From Pelagomonas calceolata (Eukaryota; Sar; Pelagophyceae; Pelagomonadales; Pelagomonadaceae), in the NCBI GenBank assembly GCA_918797485.1, contig CAKKNE010000002.1, positions 772,501 through 836,500 on the forward strand: a DNA stretch of 64,000 nt, in the 5' to 3' direction. Each line of letters starts with the position of its first letter. Position 1 is the stretch's first letter. Made by a program: the position numbers and the translations under genes. The notes beneath the pieces are model-generated. The model was not told where the DNA came from and did not search any database. It saw only the letters and a program-made list of their open reading frames with translations. Below are positions 16,647 to 27,800 of this stretch, one piece after another.

Positions 16647-18692
16647 CTAGCACCCGCCGGCTGGCAGCCGGCACGCCGCCAAGGACGAGGGCGAGATCCG
16701 CGGCAGCTCCATCGCCAGGTTTACTTGCGAGACCAACGACCAGGACTCGGCATCAAAAACCTCGACGACGCCGCCGGCCGGCCGCCACGCTAGGATTGAT
16801 ACTCGGTCGCCCGTCGGACTGACGCAAGCGTCTAGAATAGGGTGCTGGTTCTTGAGCTGGCCCTCCCAGACCCCTTCCACCTCTTTGGTTTTCGCGTCCC
16901 ACTCCTCCGGCTTCATGAGTGTAGCACAGGGTTTGTGCGTCCGCAGATCTATGATCTCGGCGATGCCGTACTCGCCTGCCACGAGCATTTCGTGTTCTTT
17001 GCCCACGAACTTGACCACGGTAACCGGGGCCATCCGATTCAAGCAGGCGACGGCGCCTTCGCTTCGGCGACAGTCCCACAACATCACGCGCTTGTCTTCT
17101 CCACCGGAAGCAACCGTAGAACCGCGCACATCGACCGTAGTAACAGGGTAGTTGTGCCCCCTCTGATCGTCGTCGTAGTTCTCGTCGGCGTCCGGGTTGT
17201 CGGCCCGGTTTATGTCGCCCAGCGCGCCCTTGGATTGTAAGGTCCGCGCGTCCCACAACCTTACGCACCAGTCCGTACCACCCGATACGAGTGTGTCCGA
17301 ATTGTCGTCCACGGCCACCGCTCGTACGTCGCTCCGCATCCTCGAGGACGCGTGGGACCTTTCTGCGACGCCGGCCTCGACCCACCGGTTGATGCCACTT
17401 TGTTCGGCCTTGGGCGGTCGCCACAATTTCAAATCGCCGCCCCGACAACCGGCGACCGCATAGGAACCGCGCGCGTCCGACGCGAGGCACAGACCCCAAT
17501 CTCTTGAACCTTTCAACTCGCCCGACTTCTCCCAGCACCGTTTTCGGGCCGTCGTCGCCTTGCTCTTCATCTTCCACCACTTCCCCGACTCTTTTGTGGT
17601 CGTGACCTCGTAGTCCTTCCAGCGGAAGGCACTTACGCCTCTCGTCTGGCCACAAGTTAAAACCATGCCCGCTTGTAAGGGTGGGGCGCACAATTTCAAT
17701 ACTTTGGCGTCCGTCCTCGCGTTGCAGTTCATAGAATTATACGCAGGTTTGCTTGTACCATCCGCAACTAACGTCCCGAAGGACCCGTCCGCAGCTAAAG
17801 AGCCACCTCCCCGCAAAGCGCCACCGACCAGCAACGCGTCGCAGGCTTGTTGTAAAGGCTCGTCGTCCTCAGAACTTTCTTCTTGCTTCACCTCGGTCAG
17901 CGCCCGGCCGCGCGGCCCGGCCTTCCGCTCCTTCTTCTTGCCCCAGCCGAACCAGGTGCGTCCCGAACCCTCGGAGAAGGACTGGCTCTTGTCGGAGACG
18001 ACCTGCGCGGACATCGACCGGTGAGTCACGCCATCGAGCAGCCGCAGTTTGGTTTCCACGCGGCTCGCGACGTGGCCACTCTCCTGGAACTGGCCGACAT
18101 ACATCTTGTCCTTGCTCGAGTCGACGACCTTGCCCATGCCGAACTTCGCGCCGCCCCGCACCGTTTGGTTGCGATCGGAGAAGCCCTGGCGGCCCTGGCT
18201 CGCGGATTGAGCTCTTTCAGAGAAGCCCCCGCCCTGCCTCGCGGTTTGAGTTTTGTCAGAGAAGCCCTGCCTGCCCTGGCTCGCGGAGCTGGCACCTTCG
18301 GAGAAGCCGTGGGGCCGCTCGGAGAAGTGGGCCGTGATGCGCGGGTCGCTCGGGGGCGGCGGCGGCAGCGGTTCCTCTGCGACCGTGAGGACCTCGGCGG
18401 CGGCGGCCAGTTGCGAGACCTCGGTGGCCAGCCGCGGCGACGTCCCCTTCGGCGGCAACCGCCCGCGCGCGGCGAGCTCGGCGATGGTCCGCTTCACGGC
18501 ATAGTTCGGTACTAAACGCGTGCCCCCAATCCCTAACGTCGCGCCCGTGGTCGGCGACGTGAGCTTCCCCGAGTCGAGCCAGGCTTCAATCGAAGCGCGC
18601 TCGTAGGTGTGGCCGTCTCCAACCAGCGTGCAGGGGTCCTCGAAGACTTCGAGGGTCAGAGGGCAGCAGAGGCCGTCGAGCTCGGAGCTCAT
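16647..18692 (-). CDS. U-box / WD40 protein (putative E3 ubiquitin ligase), 681 aa
   Basis: The ATG at 18690-18692 leads directly into a U-box (residues about 8-72: LCCPLTLEVFEDPCTLVGDG, then TYERASIEAWL). This RING-like E2-binding fold identifies ubiquitin ligases. The middle (about 125-270) is low-complexity with a repeated GFSE/GFSD unit (SASQGRQGFSD). From about 330 on, WD40 blades are visible (LVSGGTDWCVRLWDART, VASGGEDKRVMLWDCRRSEG), probably forming one propeller that binds substrate. U-box plus WD40 is the PRP19-like combination, but the coiled coil of PRP19 is not evident and the central repeats are unlike it. The gene is intronless and divergent from malic enzyme. Confidence 0.8.
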   Translation of the reverse strand: MSSELDGLCCPLTLEVFEDPCTLVGDGHTYERASIEAWLDSGKLTSPTTGATLGIGGTRLVPNYAVKRTIAELAARGRLPPKGTSPRLATEVSQLAAAAEVLTVAEEPLPPPPPSDPRITAHFSERPHGFSEGASSASQGRQGFSDKTQTARQGGGFSERAQSASQGRQGFSDRNQTVRGGAKFGMGKVVDSSKDKMYVGQFQESGHVASRVETKLRLLDGVTHRSMSAQVVSDKSQSFSEGSGRTWFGWGKKKERKAGPRGRALTEVKQEESSEDDEPLQQACDALLVGGALRGGGSLAADGSFGTLVADGTSKPAYNSMNCNARTDAKVLKLCAPPLQAGMVLTCGQTRGVSAFRWKDYEVTTTKESGKWWKMKSKATTARKRCWEKSGELKGSRDWGLCLASDARGSYAVAGCRGGDLKLWRPPKAEQSGINRWVEAGVAERSHASSRMRSDVRAVAVDDNSDTLVSGGTDWCVRLWDARTLQSKGALGDINRADNPDADENYDDDQRGHNYPVTTVDVRGSTVASGGEDKRVMLWDCRRSEGAVACLNRMAPVTVVKFVGKEHEMLVAGEYGIAEIIDLRTHKPCATLMKPEEWDAKTKEVEGVWEGQLKNQHPILDACVSPTGDRVSILAWRPAGGVVEVFDAESWSLVSQVNLAMELPRISPSSLAACRLPAGGC

Positions 18693-18713
18693 GGTCGGAC
18701 TGTGTGGCTGTTT

Positions 18714-18766
18714 GAGGGGCTGCCGCTGCGACGGCGTACTGCGAGGGGCTGCCGCTGCGACGGCGT
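18714..18766. repeat. 29-bp-period tandem duplication 5' of the U-box gene
   Basis: GAGGGGCTGCCGCTGCGACG followed by GCGT occurs at 18714-18737 and again at 18743-18766, 22 bp upstream of the start codon. Confidence 0.8.
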
Positions 18767-18957
18767 CTGGGTGTCCGAATGCAACTCGCTGGCCGCGTTT
18801 TGTTACGTCACTCTTCGCTTTGGCGGGCCACGAGATATTTCTGCCTTGGGAGATGAAAGCTCGAAGGTTTTGAGTTGGCGTCCGCGGATTCCTCCGGCAC
18901 AGGGTTCGCGGTAGGGAGGAATTTGAGACATGACCGGGTATATGTCTCGCAAAACAG

Positions 18958-18979
18958 TTGCTAGTGTCTTACAGCTAGC
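18958..18979. promoter_or_regulatory. Palindromic intergenic element, copy 4 (short spacer)
   Basis: TTGCTAGTGTCTTAC then AGCTAGC. It lies between the divergent starts at 18692 and 19133. Confidence 0.65.
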
Positions 18980-19132
18980 TCTGCTCTTCTTTTGGCTCGA
19001 GGCCACCGCTTGCGACAGCCCATTGCTGACCGACGCGCGCAATCGGAGGCATCAGAAGTCCAGCGCTGCCACAGCACAACCCGCTGCTGCGCCGCGAACG
19101 CGTCTCCAGTAGCGACAGCCACTCACTCCACC

Positions 19133-21013
19133 ATGCTCCTCGCAAGACGCCTTGGCCGCGCGCGGCACGCGACAACGATCCGAGCCGTCTCGGCCAAGGA
19201 CGCGAGCATCGCGTACCAGAAGGAGAAGGCTGTGGAATCCGACTCCTGCGCCATCGTCGACAAAGGGACCGTCGGGCCCTATCGGCTGAGAAGACCGCTC
19301 AAAATACCACTAAGTCACAGAGGCATGGAGGTCATCCAGGACCCGTTGTATAACAAGGGCACGGCCTTCGAGCCCGCGGAACGAGACCGATTAGGGTTGC
19401 GAGGCTTACTGCCGCCCAAAGTGTCGAGCATGGACGAGCAGTGCGCACGGATCATGTTGCGGTTGCGATCCTTCGAGGACGACATCCAGAAGCACATGTA
19501 CCTCTCCGAATTGCATGATCGCAACGAGACGCTGTTTCATAGAGTTGTGGTCAGACATATTGGGGAACTCGCGCCGCTCATCTACACCCCGACAGTAGGC
19601 CAAGCCTGCCTCGAGTTCGGCCACATGTTCAAGCGGCCGCGGGGCATGTACTTTTCGGCCGATGACATAGGGCAGATGAACGCCATGGTCCAGAACTGGC
19701 CGATGAAGGACGTCCGAGTAGTTGTCGTGACTGACGGGAGTAGGATTCTCGGGCTGGGCGACTTGGGCGCGAACGGCATGGGTATACCGATTGGCAAATT
19801 AGCTCTGTACTGTGCGGCCGGTGGGATCGCGCCGCATCGGGTTTTGCCCGTAGTCGTCGACGTCGGTACTAATAATGTGGAATTGCGGGAGGATCCCCTG
19901 TACTTGGGTCTCAAGAGGCCGCGCTTGACGGGCGCGGCCTACTACGAAGTTGTTGATGAGTTCGTCACGGCGGTGCTGCATAGATGGCCGAAAACGCTGA
20001 TACAATTTGAGGACTTTGAGTCTTCAGTAGCGCAGCCTTTGTTGGATAGATATAGGGACAAGATCCTGTGCTTTAACGATGACATCCAAGGCACGGGAGC
20101 TACCGTACTCGCAGGAGTGTTAGCGTGCTTGCGACAAACAGGTAAGACTGCTCAAGATTTGAAGGACCAGCGCATCGTCATGTGCGGCGCGGGTAGTGCC
20201 GGCGTCGGCGTGTCGACCGTCATAAAAGATGCTATGATAGCTGCCGGCCTAAGCGAGGAGGAGGCCCGATCTCGGTTTTACGTGTTGGAGAAGGAGGGGT
20301 TATTGGCGAAGCAAGGCATGAGTCCTGCGGACTACGATTCGTTGGCGCCGGAGCAGCAAATACTGGCCGAGAGTTTTGACGTTCCTACTGCTAAAAGAGG
20401 CGATTCCCTGCTAGACGTCATCAAGTACGCCAAGCCGACCATGCTCATCGGCGCGTCGACGGTAGCTGGTTTGTTTACGGAAGAAGTCGTAAGGGCGTTT
20501 CACGAAGGCTGCGGCGGCAAGCCAATAATAATGCCCCTGTCGAACCCCACCTCAAAATGCGAAGTGTCTGCCAGCGACGCCTATGCCTGGACGAATGGCG
20601 AGTGCGTCTTTGCCAGTGGGAGTCCGTTCGACCCTGTGGAATATGAGGGCACAAAGTACTACCCCTCCCAGTGCAACAACATGTTCGTGTTTCCGGGGTT
20701 GGGACTCGGTGCGTCCGTCGCCGAAGCTCGGGTCGTCACGGACGCCATGCTTCGGGCCGCGTCCGAGGCTTGCGCGAATTCTGTGAACGTCGAGGAGATG
20801 GCGCGCGGCCAGGTCTTTCCTTCCGTGGATCGTATTAGAGACGTGTCGTTGGATGTCGCCGTCGCGACGGTGGAAAGCGCGTTGCGGGACGGGCTGGCCA
20901 CGCGCGAGGAGCTGCTGCGGCCGGGCGTCGACGTGAGGGCCTTCGTCGAGGCGAAGTCGTACTTCCCGGCCTACGTGCCGGTGGTGACGGACCCAGGCTT
21001 CTTCGACAACTAA
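19133..21013 (+). CDS. Malic enzyme, probably mitochondrial, 626 aa
   Basis: The ATG at 19133 is preferred: the frame extends further upstream without an ATG in better context, and this start gives a basic presequence (MLLARRLGRARHATTIRAVS) typical of mitochondrial import. The enzyme oxidatively decarboxylates malate to pyruvate with reduction of NAD(P). Landmarks are RGLLPPKV, LIYTPTVGQACLEF, the active-site segment VTDGSRILGLGDLGANGMGI, ILCFNDDIQGTGA, the Rossmann glycine motif MCGAGSAGVGVST, MPLSNPTSKCE and MFVFPGLGLG. It is full length for the family (about 550-600 residues plus leader) and intronless. NAD versus NADP preference cannot be read securely. Confidence 0.95.
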   Translation: MLLARRLGRARHATTIRAVSAKDASIAYQKEKAVESDSCAIVDKGTVGPYRLRRPLKIPLSHRGMEVIQDPLYNKGTAFEPAERDRLGLRGLLPPKVSSMDEQCARIMLRLRSFEDDIQKHMYLSELHDRNETLFHRVVVRHIGELAPLIYTPTVGQACLEFGHMFKRPRGMYFSADDIGQMNAMVQNWPMKDVRVVVVTDGSRILGLGDLGANGMGIPIGKLALYCAAGGIAPHRVLPVVVDVGTNNVELREDPLYLGLKRPRLTGAAYYEVVDEFVTAVLHRWPKTLIQFEDFESSVAQPLLDRYRDKILCFNDDIQGTGATVLAGVLACLRQTGKTAQDLKDQRIVMCGAGSAGVGVSTVIKDAMIAAGLSEEEARSRFYVLEKEGLLAKQGMSPADYDSLAPEQQILAESFDVPTAKRGDSLLDVIKYAKPTMLIGASTVAGLFTEEVVRAFHEGCGGKPIIMPLSNPTSKCEVSASDAYAWTNGECVFASGSPFDPVEYEGTKYYPSQCNNMFVFPGLGLGASVAEARVVTDAMLRAASEACANSVNVEEMARGQVFPSVDRIRDVSLDVAVATVESALRDGLATREELLRPGVDVRAFVEAKSYFPAYVPVVTDPGFFDN

Positions 21014-21147
21014 CGTGTATCTACCTATATTCCTAGCCCTCACCTACCCCGAGCGCGTCCGCCAAGGTTCTTCCGCAAAAAGCTTTATAGCAACCCCGCG
21101 CGCGCCGTCGGCCGGGGATCCCTAGCTCGACGTCTCAAAAAGCTTTA

Positions 21148-21171
21148 ACTAGCGGTGTAAGGCACTAGCTC
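21148..21171. promoter_or_regulatory. Palindromic intergenic element, copy 5 (diverged)
   Basis: CTAGCGGTGTAAGGCACTAGC, in inverse orientation to copy 1 with substitutions. It lies about 95 bp 5' of the S9 peptidase start. Confidence 0.5.
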
Positions 21172-21265
21172 GTGCTCGAAGCCAGCGCATAAATCGGCCT
21201 ATCGGTGCCACTGCTGCAGCTTGCGTGCTGCGGAGTTGCACGAGAGCTTCGATAATTAACTGTGA

Positions 21266-23395
21266 ATGCAACGCGTCAGCCTCGTCCTCGCAGCTGTCGG
21301 GCGCGCGGCAGCGTTTGCAAGACCCTCGCGGAGGGCTGGCAGCGCTCTCTTACAAAAGAAGCCCATGGACTGCCTCACGGCGTGCTTCGGCACGACGGGC
21401 GGCGGCGACGATTCACCGTACGGTAGTTGGCCCAGCCCGATCACCGCCAAGTTTATTACCGGCAGCTCCGTCGGGTTAGGCAGTCTCAAGGTCGACAGCA
21501 GCGGCCTGTACTGGCTCGAGTCACGGCCACAGGAGGGCGGCCGCAACGTTGTGGTGCGGTACGTCCCTGACGACCCGGAGGCGTCGGAGCGGGGCGGCAT
21601 CGAGGTCACGCCGAAGGAGAACAATGTACGTACAAGAGTCCACGAGTACGGCGGCGGCGCGTTCCAGCTCCACAAGGGCGGCGGCATCCTGTTTTCCGAT
21701 TTTAAGACTCAGCGGTTGCATCTCGCGCTCGGCGACGGCCAAGCCACGGTCATTACTGACAAGGCGCCGGACGGTCAATACAGATACGCGGACTACGATG
21801 TCTCCGCGGACGGCGGCTCCGTCGTTTGTGTGAGGGAGGACCACGGGCCCGAGGGCAAGGCCAAGCCCGTGGACGTCATCAACGAAGTGGTGGCGATCAA
21901 TTTGAGCACAGGCGCGGAGACGGTGCTCGCAAAGGGCCGCGACTTCTACGCCGCCCCCAAGCTCTCGCCCGACGGCTCGAAAGTAGCCTACGTCGCCTGG
22001 GACCATCCCAACATGCCATGGGACGCCACGGAGCTGCGCATCACGGACCAGAAGGATGCAAAGACGGATTCTCATCAGTTAGTGTGTGGCGACGGCGACT
22101 CTTCAGTACTCCAGCCGGCGTGGCACCCGTCCGGCGCGTTGTTTTATTTGACGGACGAGCAGGGCTTCTACGCCCTACAAAGATTTGAGGGAGGTGCTTC
22201 CAAGACGGTCCTCTCGGTAGCCGACGCCGATCTGGGCGGGAGCGCGCCGGGCTGGGCCTTCGGCCAGCAGGGCTACGCGTTCCTGGCCGACGGCCGCGTC
22301 GCCGCGGCCTATCCCGATCGCCAAACGGGCCAGACCGCCGTCGCGATCATGAACGAAGACGGGTCGGCCAAGACGGTCTACTCCGGCGAGGCAAGTGGCT
22401 TGCCGCATTCCGTCGGCGGCCTCACACCCGGCACGAAGAAGGACGAGATCTACATGATTGGGGGCGGTCCTGATAAACCAGCAGGCGTCTACCGCTGGGA
22501 CCTGTCGGCCAGCACGCTCCTCGCGTCCTCGTCGAGCCAAGAGATCGATGCCGCGTACATCAGCAAGCCGCAGCCCGTGAAGTTCCCGACCACATTGGGC
22601 GAGGCCTACGGCTTCTACTACCCGCCGCGGCATCCCACATGCTCATCACAAGAAGCGGCGCCGCCACTCCTCGTCAAGGCGCACGGCGGCCCGACGGCGT
22701 GCACGGGCGCGACGTTCAACCCCAAGATCCAGTACTGGACTTCTCGAGGGTTTGCGGTCCTCGACGTCGATTATGGGGGTAGCACGGGCTACGGCAGGGA
22801 CTACAGAAGGCGTTTGAGGGGAGCCTGGGGAATTGTGGACATCGACGACGTCTGCGCGGGTGCCCAATATTTGGTGAAGCAGGGTCTCGCGGATGCGAAG
22901 CGATTGGCCATTGACGGTGGCTCGGCGGGCGGCTACACGACCTTAGGCGCGTTGGCTTTTAGGGACGTCTTTACCGCGGGTTGTTCCTTGTATGGCGTGG
23001 GCGACTTAGCTGCTCTCGCTGGTGATACGCACAAGTTCGAGTCGAGGTACCTAGATGGGCTCGTTGGCAAGTATCCCGAGGATGAAAAGATATACACGGA
23101 ACGAGCGCCCATTCATAGTGTAGACAAGCTGAACTGTCCCATCTTGTTGCTCCAAGGCGACGAAGATAAGATTGTGCCGCCGAACCAGGCCGAGACCATG
23201 CACAAAGCGCTCCTCGAGAAGAAGGTGCCGACGGCCCTCAAGATCTACGAGGGCGAGCAGCACGGCTTCCGCAAGTCCGAGAACATCGAGGACGCGCTGA
23301 ACAGCGAGCTCTACTTCTTTTCCAGAGTGTTCGGCTTCGACTGTCTGAAGGCCAATCCTGAAGTCGAGGTCTTCCCCATCGACAATCTACCGTAA
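21266..23395 (+). CDS. S9-family prolyl-oligopeptidase-like serine peptidase, plastid-type leader, 709 aa
   Basis: The ATG at 21266 gives a signal-like segment ending AAVGRAAAFARPSRRAG. This resembles the bipartite ASAFAP-type plastid leader of secondary-plastid algae (Ala-Phe at the junction). The body is a beta-propeller region followed by an alpha/beta hydrolase with an S9 catalytic triad: Ser in DGGSAGGYTT (about residue 553), Asp in LLQGDEDKIVPP and His in EGEQHGFRKSE. HGGPTACTGATF and DVDYGGSTGYGRDYR are typical S9C (acylaminoacyl-peptidase/dipeptidyl-peptidase-like) motifs. It is likely a soluble exopeptidase acting on short peptides, possibly in the stroma. Single exon. Confidence 0.9.
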   Translation: MQRVSLVLAAVGRAAAFARPSRRAGSALLQKKPMDCLTACFGTTGGGDDSPYGSWPSPITAKFITGSSVGLGSLKVDSSGLYWLESRPQEGGRNVVVRYVPDDPEASERGGIEVTPKENNVRTRVHEYGGGAFQLHKGGGILFSDFKTQRLHLALGDGQATVITDKAPDGQYRYADYDVSADGGSVVCVREDHGPEGKAKPVDVINEVVAINLSTGAETVLAKGRDFYAAPKLSPDGSKVAYVAWDHPNMPWDATELRITDQKDAKTDSHQLVCGDGDSSVLQPAWHPSGALFYLTDEQGFYALQRFEGGASKTVLSVADADLGGSAPGWAFGQQGYAFLADGRVAAAYPDRQTGQTAVAIMNEDGSAKTVYSGEASGLPHSVGGLTPGTKKDEIYMIGGGPDKPAGVYRWDLSASTLLASSSSQEIDAAYISKPQPVKFPTTLGEAYGFYYPPRHPTCSSQEAAPPLLVKAHGGPTACTGATFNPKIQYWTSRGFAVLDVDYGGSTGYGRDYRRRLRGAWGIVDIDDVCAGAQYLVKQGLADAKRLAIDGGSAGGYTTLGALAFRDVFTAGCSLYGVGDLAALAGDTHKFESRYLDGLVGKYPEDEKIYTERAPIHSVDKLNCPILLLQGDEDKIVPPNQAETMHKALLEKKVPTALKIYEGEQHGFRKSENIEDALNSELYFFSRVFGFDCLKANPEVEVFPIDNLP

Positions 23396-23429
23396 GGAGA
23401 AGTGTACTATTATTTTTTTACGCGCGCCG

Positions 23430-24287
23430 TCATGCCGAGTCCACGCCCTCGATGCCCGGAGGCAGCGGCTCGAACTCCTCGGGATCCTGATCCCGCACGG
23501 CCTGGTAGAACCGTGTCGCGAAGTTCGCGAAGTTCTTCAGGATCACGAAGCACACCAGGATGTAGCGAACGCCGGACTCGACCTCGTGCCCGCCGTGCAG
23601 CATACCAGAGGCATGAGCTAAGACGTGGCCGCGGTCCGATCGGATCGACCCGGGCGGATCGTCGCGCGCTAATCTAGCGATCCAGGTGCCGCCGCCTTCG
23701 TACTCGGACATGTCATTGAGAGCGATGTTGAAGGAAACGACAGAACCATCTCTATGAGGCTTCAGGAACGACTGCCCAGCCGTCGCGTTGTATTTTACGA
23801 CGAAGGCGTCGACGACCCTTAAAGGTTCGGTCGACGGTAATAAGTCTTTGTACGACGTCGCGAGGAACGGGTAGAGCACTTCAGGTAGCGCCTTTTCTCG
23901 AAACCACTCGTGCGTCCGCGGTAGCTCTTGCACGGGCACATCGGTCGTCGCGTAGTTCGCATGCCTTTTGGTCGTCCAGCCGCCCATCCTTGCTGCTCGT
24001 TCTTCCGCTTCATCAATGATGGCTTGCGTCTCTGCCTTGGAGAACAAGGGTTCTTGCGAGTGCGAGATTAAATGACTGCCGTCGTGCTCGACGAACTTGA
24101 CGGTGGCGGACCCGCAGGCCGGGAGCGTCTCGACGCCGTGCTCGGACTCGTACAATTTCATGGTCTGCACATACGCCGGTATTTGGCGCTCGGAGATCAT
24201 GCGGATCACGGCGCGTCGTCGTCGTCTTGGTTGGAGCGGTTGCAGCGCCCAGGTCGTCGCGGCGATGAATAGAGCTGCTGTGCGCAT
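23430..24287 (-). CDS. 2OG-Fe(II) dioxygenase (prolyl-4-hydroxylase-like), 285 aa
   Basis: The ATG at 24285-24287 is chosen (MRTAALFIAATTWALQP), giving a signal-like N-terminus and then RRRRR, possibly a secretory or plastid leader. The catalytic double-stranded beta helix shows the iron ligands HxD in LKPHRDGSVVSFNIALND and the distal His in MLHGGHEVESGVRYILVCF; the Arg there would bind 2-oxoglutarate. YEGGGTWIAR and GHVLAHASG are typical of the P4H-like branch. The substrate is probably a peptidyl residue. Single exon; convergent with the S9 gene with 34 bp between stops. Confidence 0.85.
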   Translation of the reverse strand: MRTAALFIAATTWALQPLQPRRRRRAVIRMISERQIPAYVQTMKLYESEHGVETLPACGSATVKFVEHDGSHLISHSQEPLFSKAETQAIIDEAEERAARMGGWTTKRHANYATTDVPVQELPRTHEWFREKALPEVLYPFLATSYKDLLPSTEPLRVVDAFVVKYNATAGQSFLKPHRDGSVVSFNIALNDMSEYEGGGTWIARLARDDPPGSIRSDRGHVLAHASGMLHGGHEVESGVRYILVCFVILKNFANFATRFYQAVRDQDPEEFEPLPPGIEGVDSA

Positions 24288-24812
24288 GGTTGTAAGCGGC
24301 TTACGAGACGGAGACGCCTTGCTATGTGCAATTTGCTGCACTGCAGTCCAGTGTGCAGAGCAAATGTCTCTGTATGCGGTGCCTCAGCGATGAAACTCGG
24401 TCAGTGCTGCGCAATATCAACGTGCACAACTGCTGTGTAGTTCTGCGCGATGTATAGGTCTCGTTAGCTCCAGTTTACGTGCCCTTGTGCGCGGTGATGT
24501 GGGCATCTCGCAATCGTTGTCGCCCTAGCGCACTGCGCCTCAGACGCCTGCCAGTGCCCATGAAGGATTTGCTTACCCTCAAAACGCCTCGTTTTGCCTT
24601 GCACTCGATCCCTAGCGTATCGAAACACTCTAGCCTGCGCGATTTTGCCCGACGGTGCTCAGGGCTGTTGCGTGTCTATACGGCTGCCATTATCACTGGT
24701 GGGCCGACAGGGATCCAGCAAAAGTTATTAACGTTCGAAACCCTGCGAATCACGTAACCTAGAGACGCACAAACGCACAACAAAAAAGGAGTCCAGCCCA
24801 GCACAACACAAA
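24288..24812. other. Divergent intergenic region without recognised elements
   Basis: This 525-bp region separates the starts of the dioxygenase and the DEP protein. I see no copy of the palindromic element, no RNA gene and no repeat. Confidence 0.4.
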
Positions 24813-27800
24813 ATGGGCCGCTCCTCCACGCTGCGCCCGCCGTCGAGCGGCTTAACATACCGAGAAGCGCGGGAGCTCTGCAACGAGCTCATGACGCGCG
24901 TCCAAGTCTCGACGCGGACGTATCGCTGGCGGCGCTACGACGACGTCTTCAGCAGCGGCGAAGCGGTAAATGCCCTCCTCAGCTTCCAGCAAGCACAGTT
25001 AACAAAACTAGCAGAAAATGAGGCCCAGGCCGCCTCCCAGCTCCAGACGCTCATGGACTACGGGTTTATTGGTCGAGTTTCCAAGAAAAACGACGAACTT
25101 ACGGGCTTAAATGAAAAGCACGCGAACGTGATCAAGGTGACGAACCACACGTACTACCGCTTCCGCAAGCAGGAACTAAGTTCCTGGCAGTTGCGGGTCG
25201 AGGTGTTGGAGGTCCGGAGTTCGGCCGGTGTCGCGGAGTCCGGTTCTGTGAGACTCGGCGTCGCGGGCCAGGCCCACGACCTCAGCGTCAAACGTATTAG
25301 TACAGAAAGAATCGCGACCTACGCGCCCGAGAGTAGCAGCGGCGACGCGTTCGTGGGCGGCGTCGACTTTGAAAGGGACGATGGTGCGCTCTCCGCGTTT
25401 TGAGGTGTTGCGGTGCCTTCACTTCATGCAAACGACTCGTCTCCATCAGAGAAGGCGCTGGGTGGTCTCTGGTCCAAATTTGAGCCGATTCGGACCGCGT
25501 CGCGAGACCGCGATGCTCCGCGCAGGTCTTGCGGTCGACTGCGCGTTCGGGAAGGGTCGACACGCGGTGCGGGCGTCGGGCGTGTTGCGCTTTGCGTTGA
25601 GGAGGGGCGCCATGGGCCAGCGGAAGGCGAGGCCGCTGTGGGTCGACGTCGCGCGCGCGCCGGTCGACGTGACCGTCGCGGGCTTGCAGACGGGTTTTGG
25701 ATTGGTCTCGCGGATGGCGCGGTCGGTCACGGGTTCGCAAACACCGCCTCCTGTTCAGAAGCGGACGCTCCTCAAGTCCATGAAGTCGTTTCGAAGCACG
25801 CAGGAGAGTTCGACCGACGACGTGCTTGGATTGTCCCTCGGAACGGGCGTCGACCTCCCAGTAGTGACATTTCGCGATGATGATGATCCCGCGGATGTAC
25901 TGAGAGCGCAGCGGAAGGCTCGGAATCGGGCGCCCTTTGTGGTTCTCAGAATGCCTTCGGTGCTTGAGGAGGATAGTATAGAAGCGGGCGACGACCTGTC
26001 GACGCGCATGCGGAAGAAAGCTGCTGCGAGACTAAGGAAGAAGGGCACGCGATCTCTCTCCCCGTTCCCGTCGCAGCGGGAGAAGGAGGCCGTGGTAGCG
26101 GTCAAGCTCGCCGCCTTCGCGACGCGACGAGAAGTGTCTGATGAACGAACCTCATTAACGAGAGCCGCAACGTCACCGACCTGGGGCTCGGAGGCGCTGC
26201 GACGAGACCTGGAGTCGAGGACCTGGCGCGTCTACGCGCGCGTCGGAGAAGTGCGCGGCGCGCGATGCAGCGTTCCCATCGTGATCAAGAGCCAAGTGGT
26301 CCTCGAGGTCGGCGCGAAGATCAGTTTTGAGAACACGACCACTACTAGTACGAAGACGACAAGGAAGCTCGATAGCTTGGCGAAGTTCACTAGACCAAGA
26401 GTGAAAGATTACGCGACGGACGGCGCCGACTTCAACGGCGAACGACTAGTTGTTGCGGCCTGCGTGCCGCGGTCGTCGGCACACTTACGGGTCAGTGTCT
26501 ACGAGCGCCTGAAGACGGATTTAGTAAGAACGAGACGGTTAGGCATCGCGACGATACCCCTAGACGAAGTGCCCGTGTTGTCTGCACCTTTAACAGGTGT
26601 CTCGCGTCGAAGTGTCGGGGCGTTCCTGTCGAACCTTCGGAGTCCGTCGGACATTTCTAGACGAGACATAGTGTGGATCCTCAAGAGCCTGGTGCATGCG
26701 TCAACACGAGCACTGAGACGAAGGTCCTCATTACTAGATCGACTATTGGCGCGCTACGACGACCCGTCGTCTCCCCCAAAACGGAGCCCCTCCACCGAAG
26801 GCTGGCGGTCCTCTTTGGAATCTGCAAGAGAGGCAGGGCAGACCAAGAAGCGCTTCTTCTTCGCGCGCGACGACGCGCTGCGACGGAAGGCGCGCGAGCC
26901 GGACCCGCGGACGTTCGCGCTCATCGCGGCGCCGCGGCGGAATGAAATAGGACGAGCTTATAGGAACGGCGCCGTGACACTATCTGTGTGGATGGCGCCG
27001 ACGCTGGCCGAGGGTCCTTCCCTCATCAGGTGGGCGTCGAAATACTTCCGGGAGCTGTGTGCCGGATTTATATCGTTAGTTGTGTTATTATCATGGATAC
27101 TGATAGGACGGACCACGGCCCTTACATTGCTGCTACTCCTACCTTTACCGCTGGTGTATGTGGAAATCCCCCAGTTCCTGGGCTGGTGCCTCCAGACCTA
27201 CATCAACCGATTGGCTCCCGGCATAAGGATGTCCATCGGCGCGCTACGGCTGTCGATGTGGATCGATAGGACGGATGTCGATCTGGAACGACGAAAAAAG
27301 GACGCCGACGAAGTGGACGACGACGCGCCGACGCTCGCGCGAGCTCGCCTCGCGGTCTGTGCGGACGTCGACGCCTTCGCGCTGCGACATCCGACGGATG
27401 CGGGGTATGCGCATTCCGATTTTGTGAGTGCGCGAAGTGTACGAGTCCAGCTATCGGTGGACCATCGCCTGTTGGACGGCCTCGCGAACTGGTTTCTGGG
27501 GAGGATACCGCTGAATTGGTCGCCCTTTCCCGGGCGGCATGCTGCATTACGCAAGCAGCGCGGCTTCGAGCCGACGCGCTTGGGGTGCGTGCGCGTCGAC
27601 GTGCTGAAGGTCGACCACGCGCGGTGCGCCTTCGACCACGCGCACGGCGAATTTAACGTCGCGCGCTTCACGCGGGACTTAGCTTCTGGAAAAGTGGCCA
27701 AAAAGCTTGGCGACGAACTCCCGCCGAACCAGCTACGGGTCGCGGTCGTCGGTGCCCAAAATCTCAAAGCTCGGAACGCCTTCGCGGTTGTTACTGTTAG

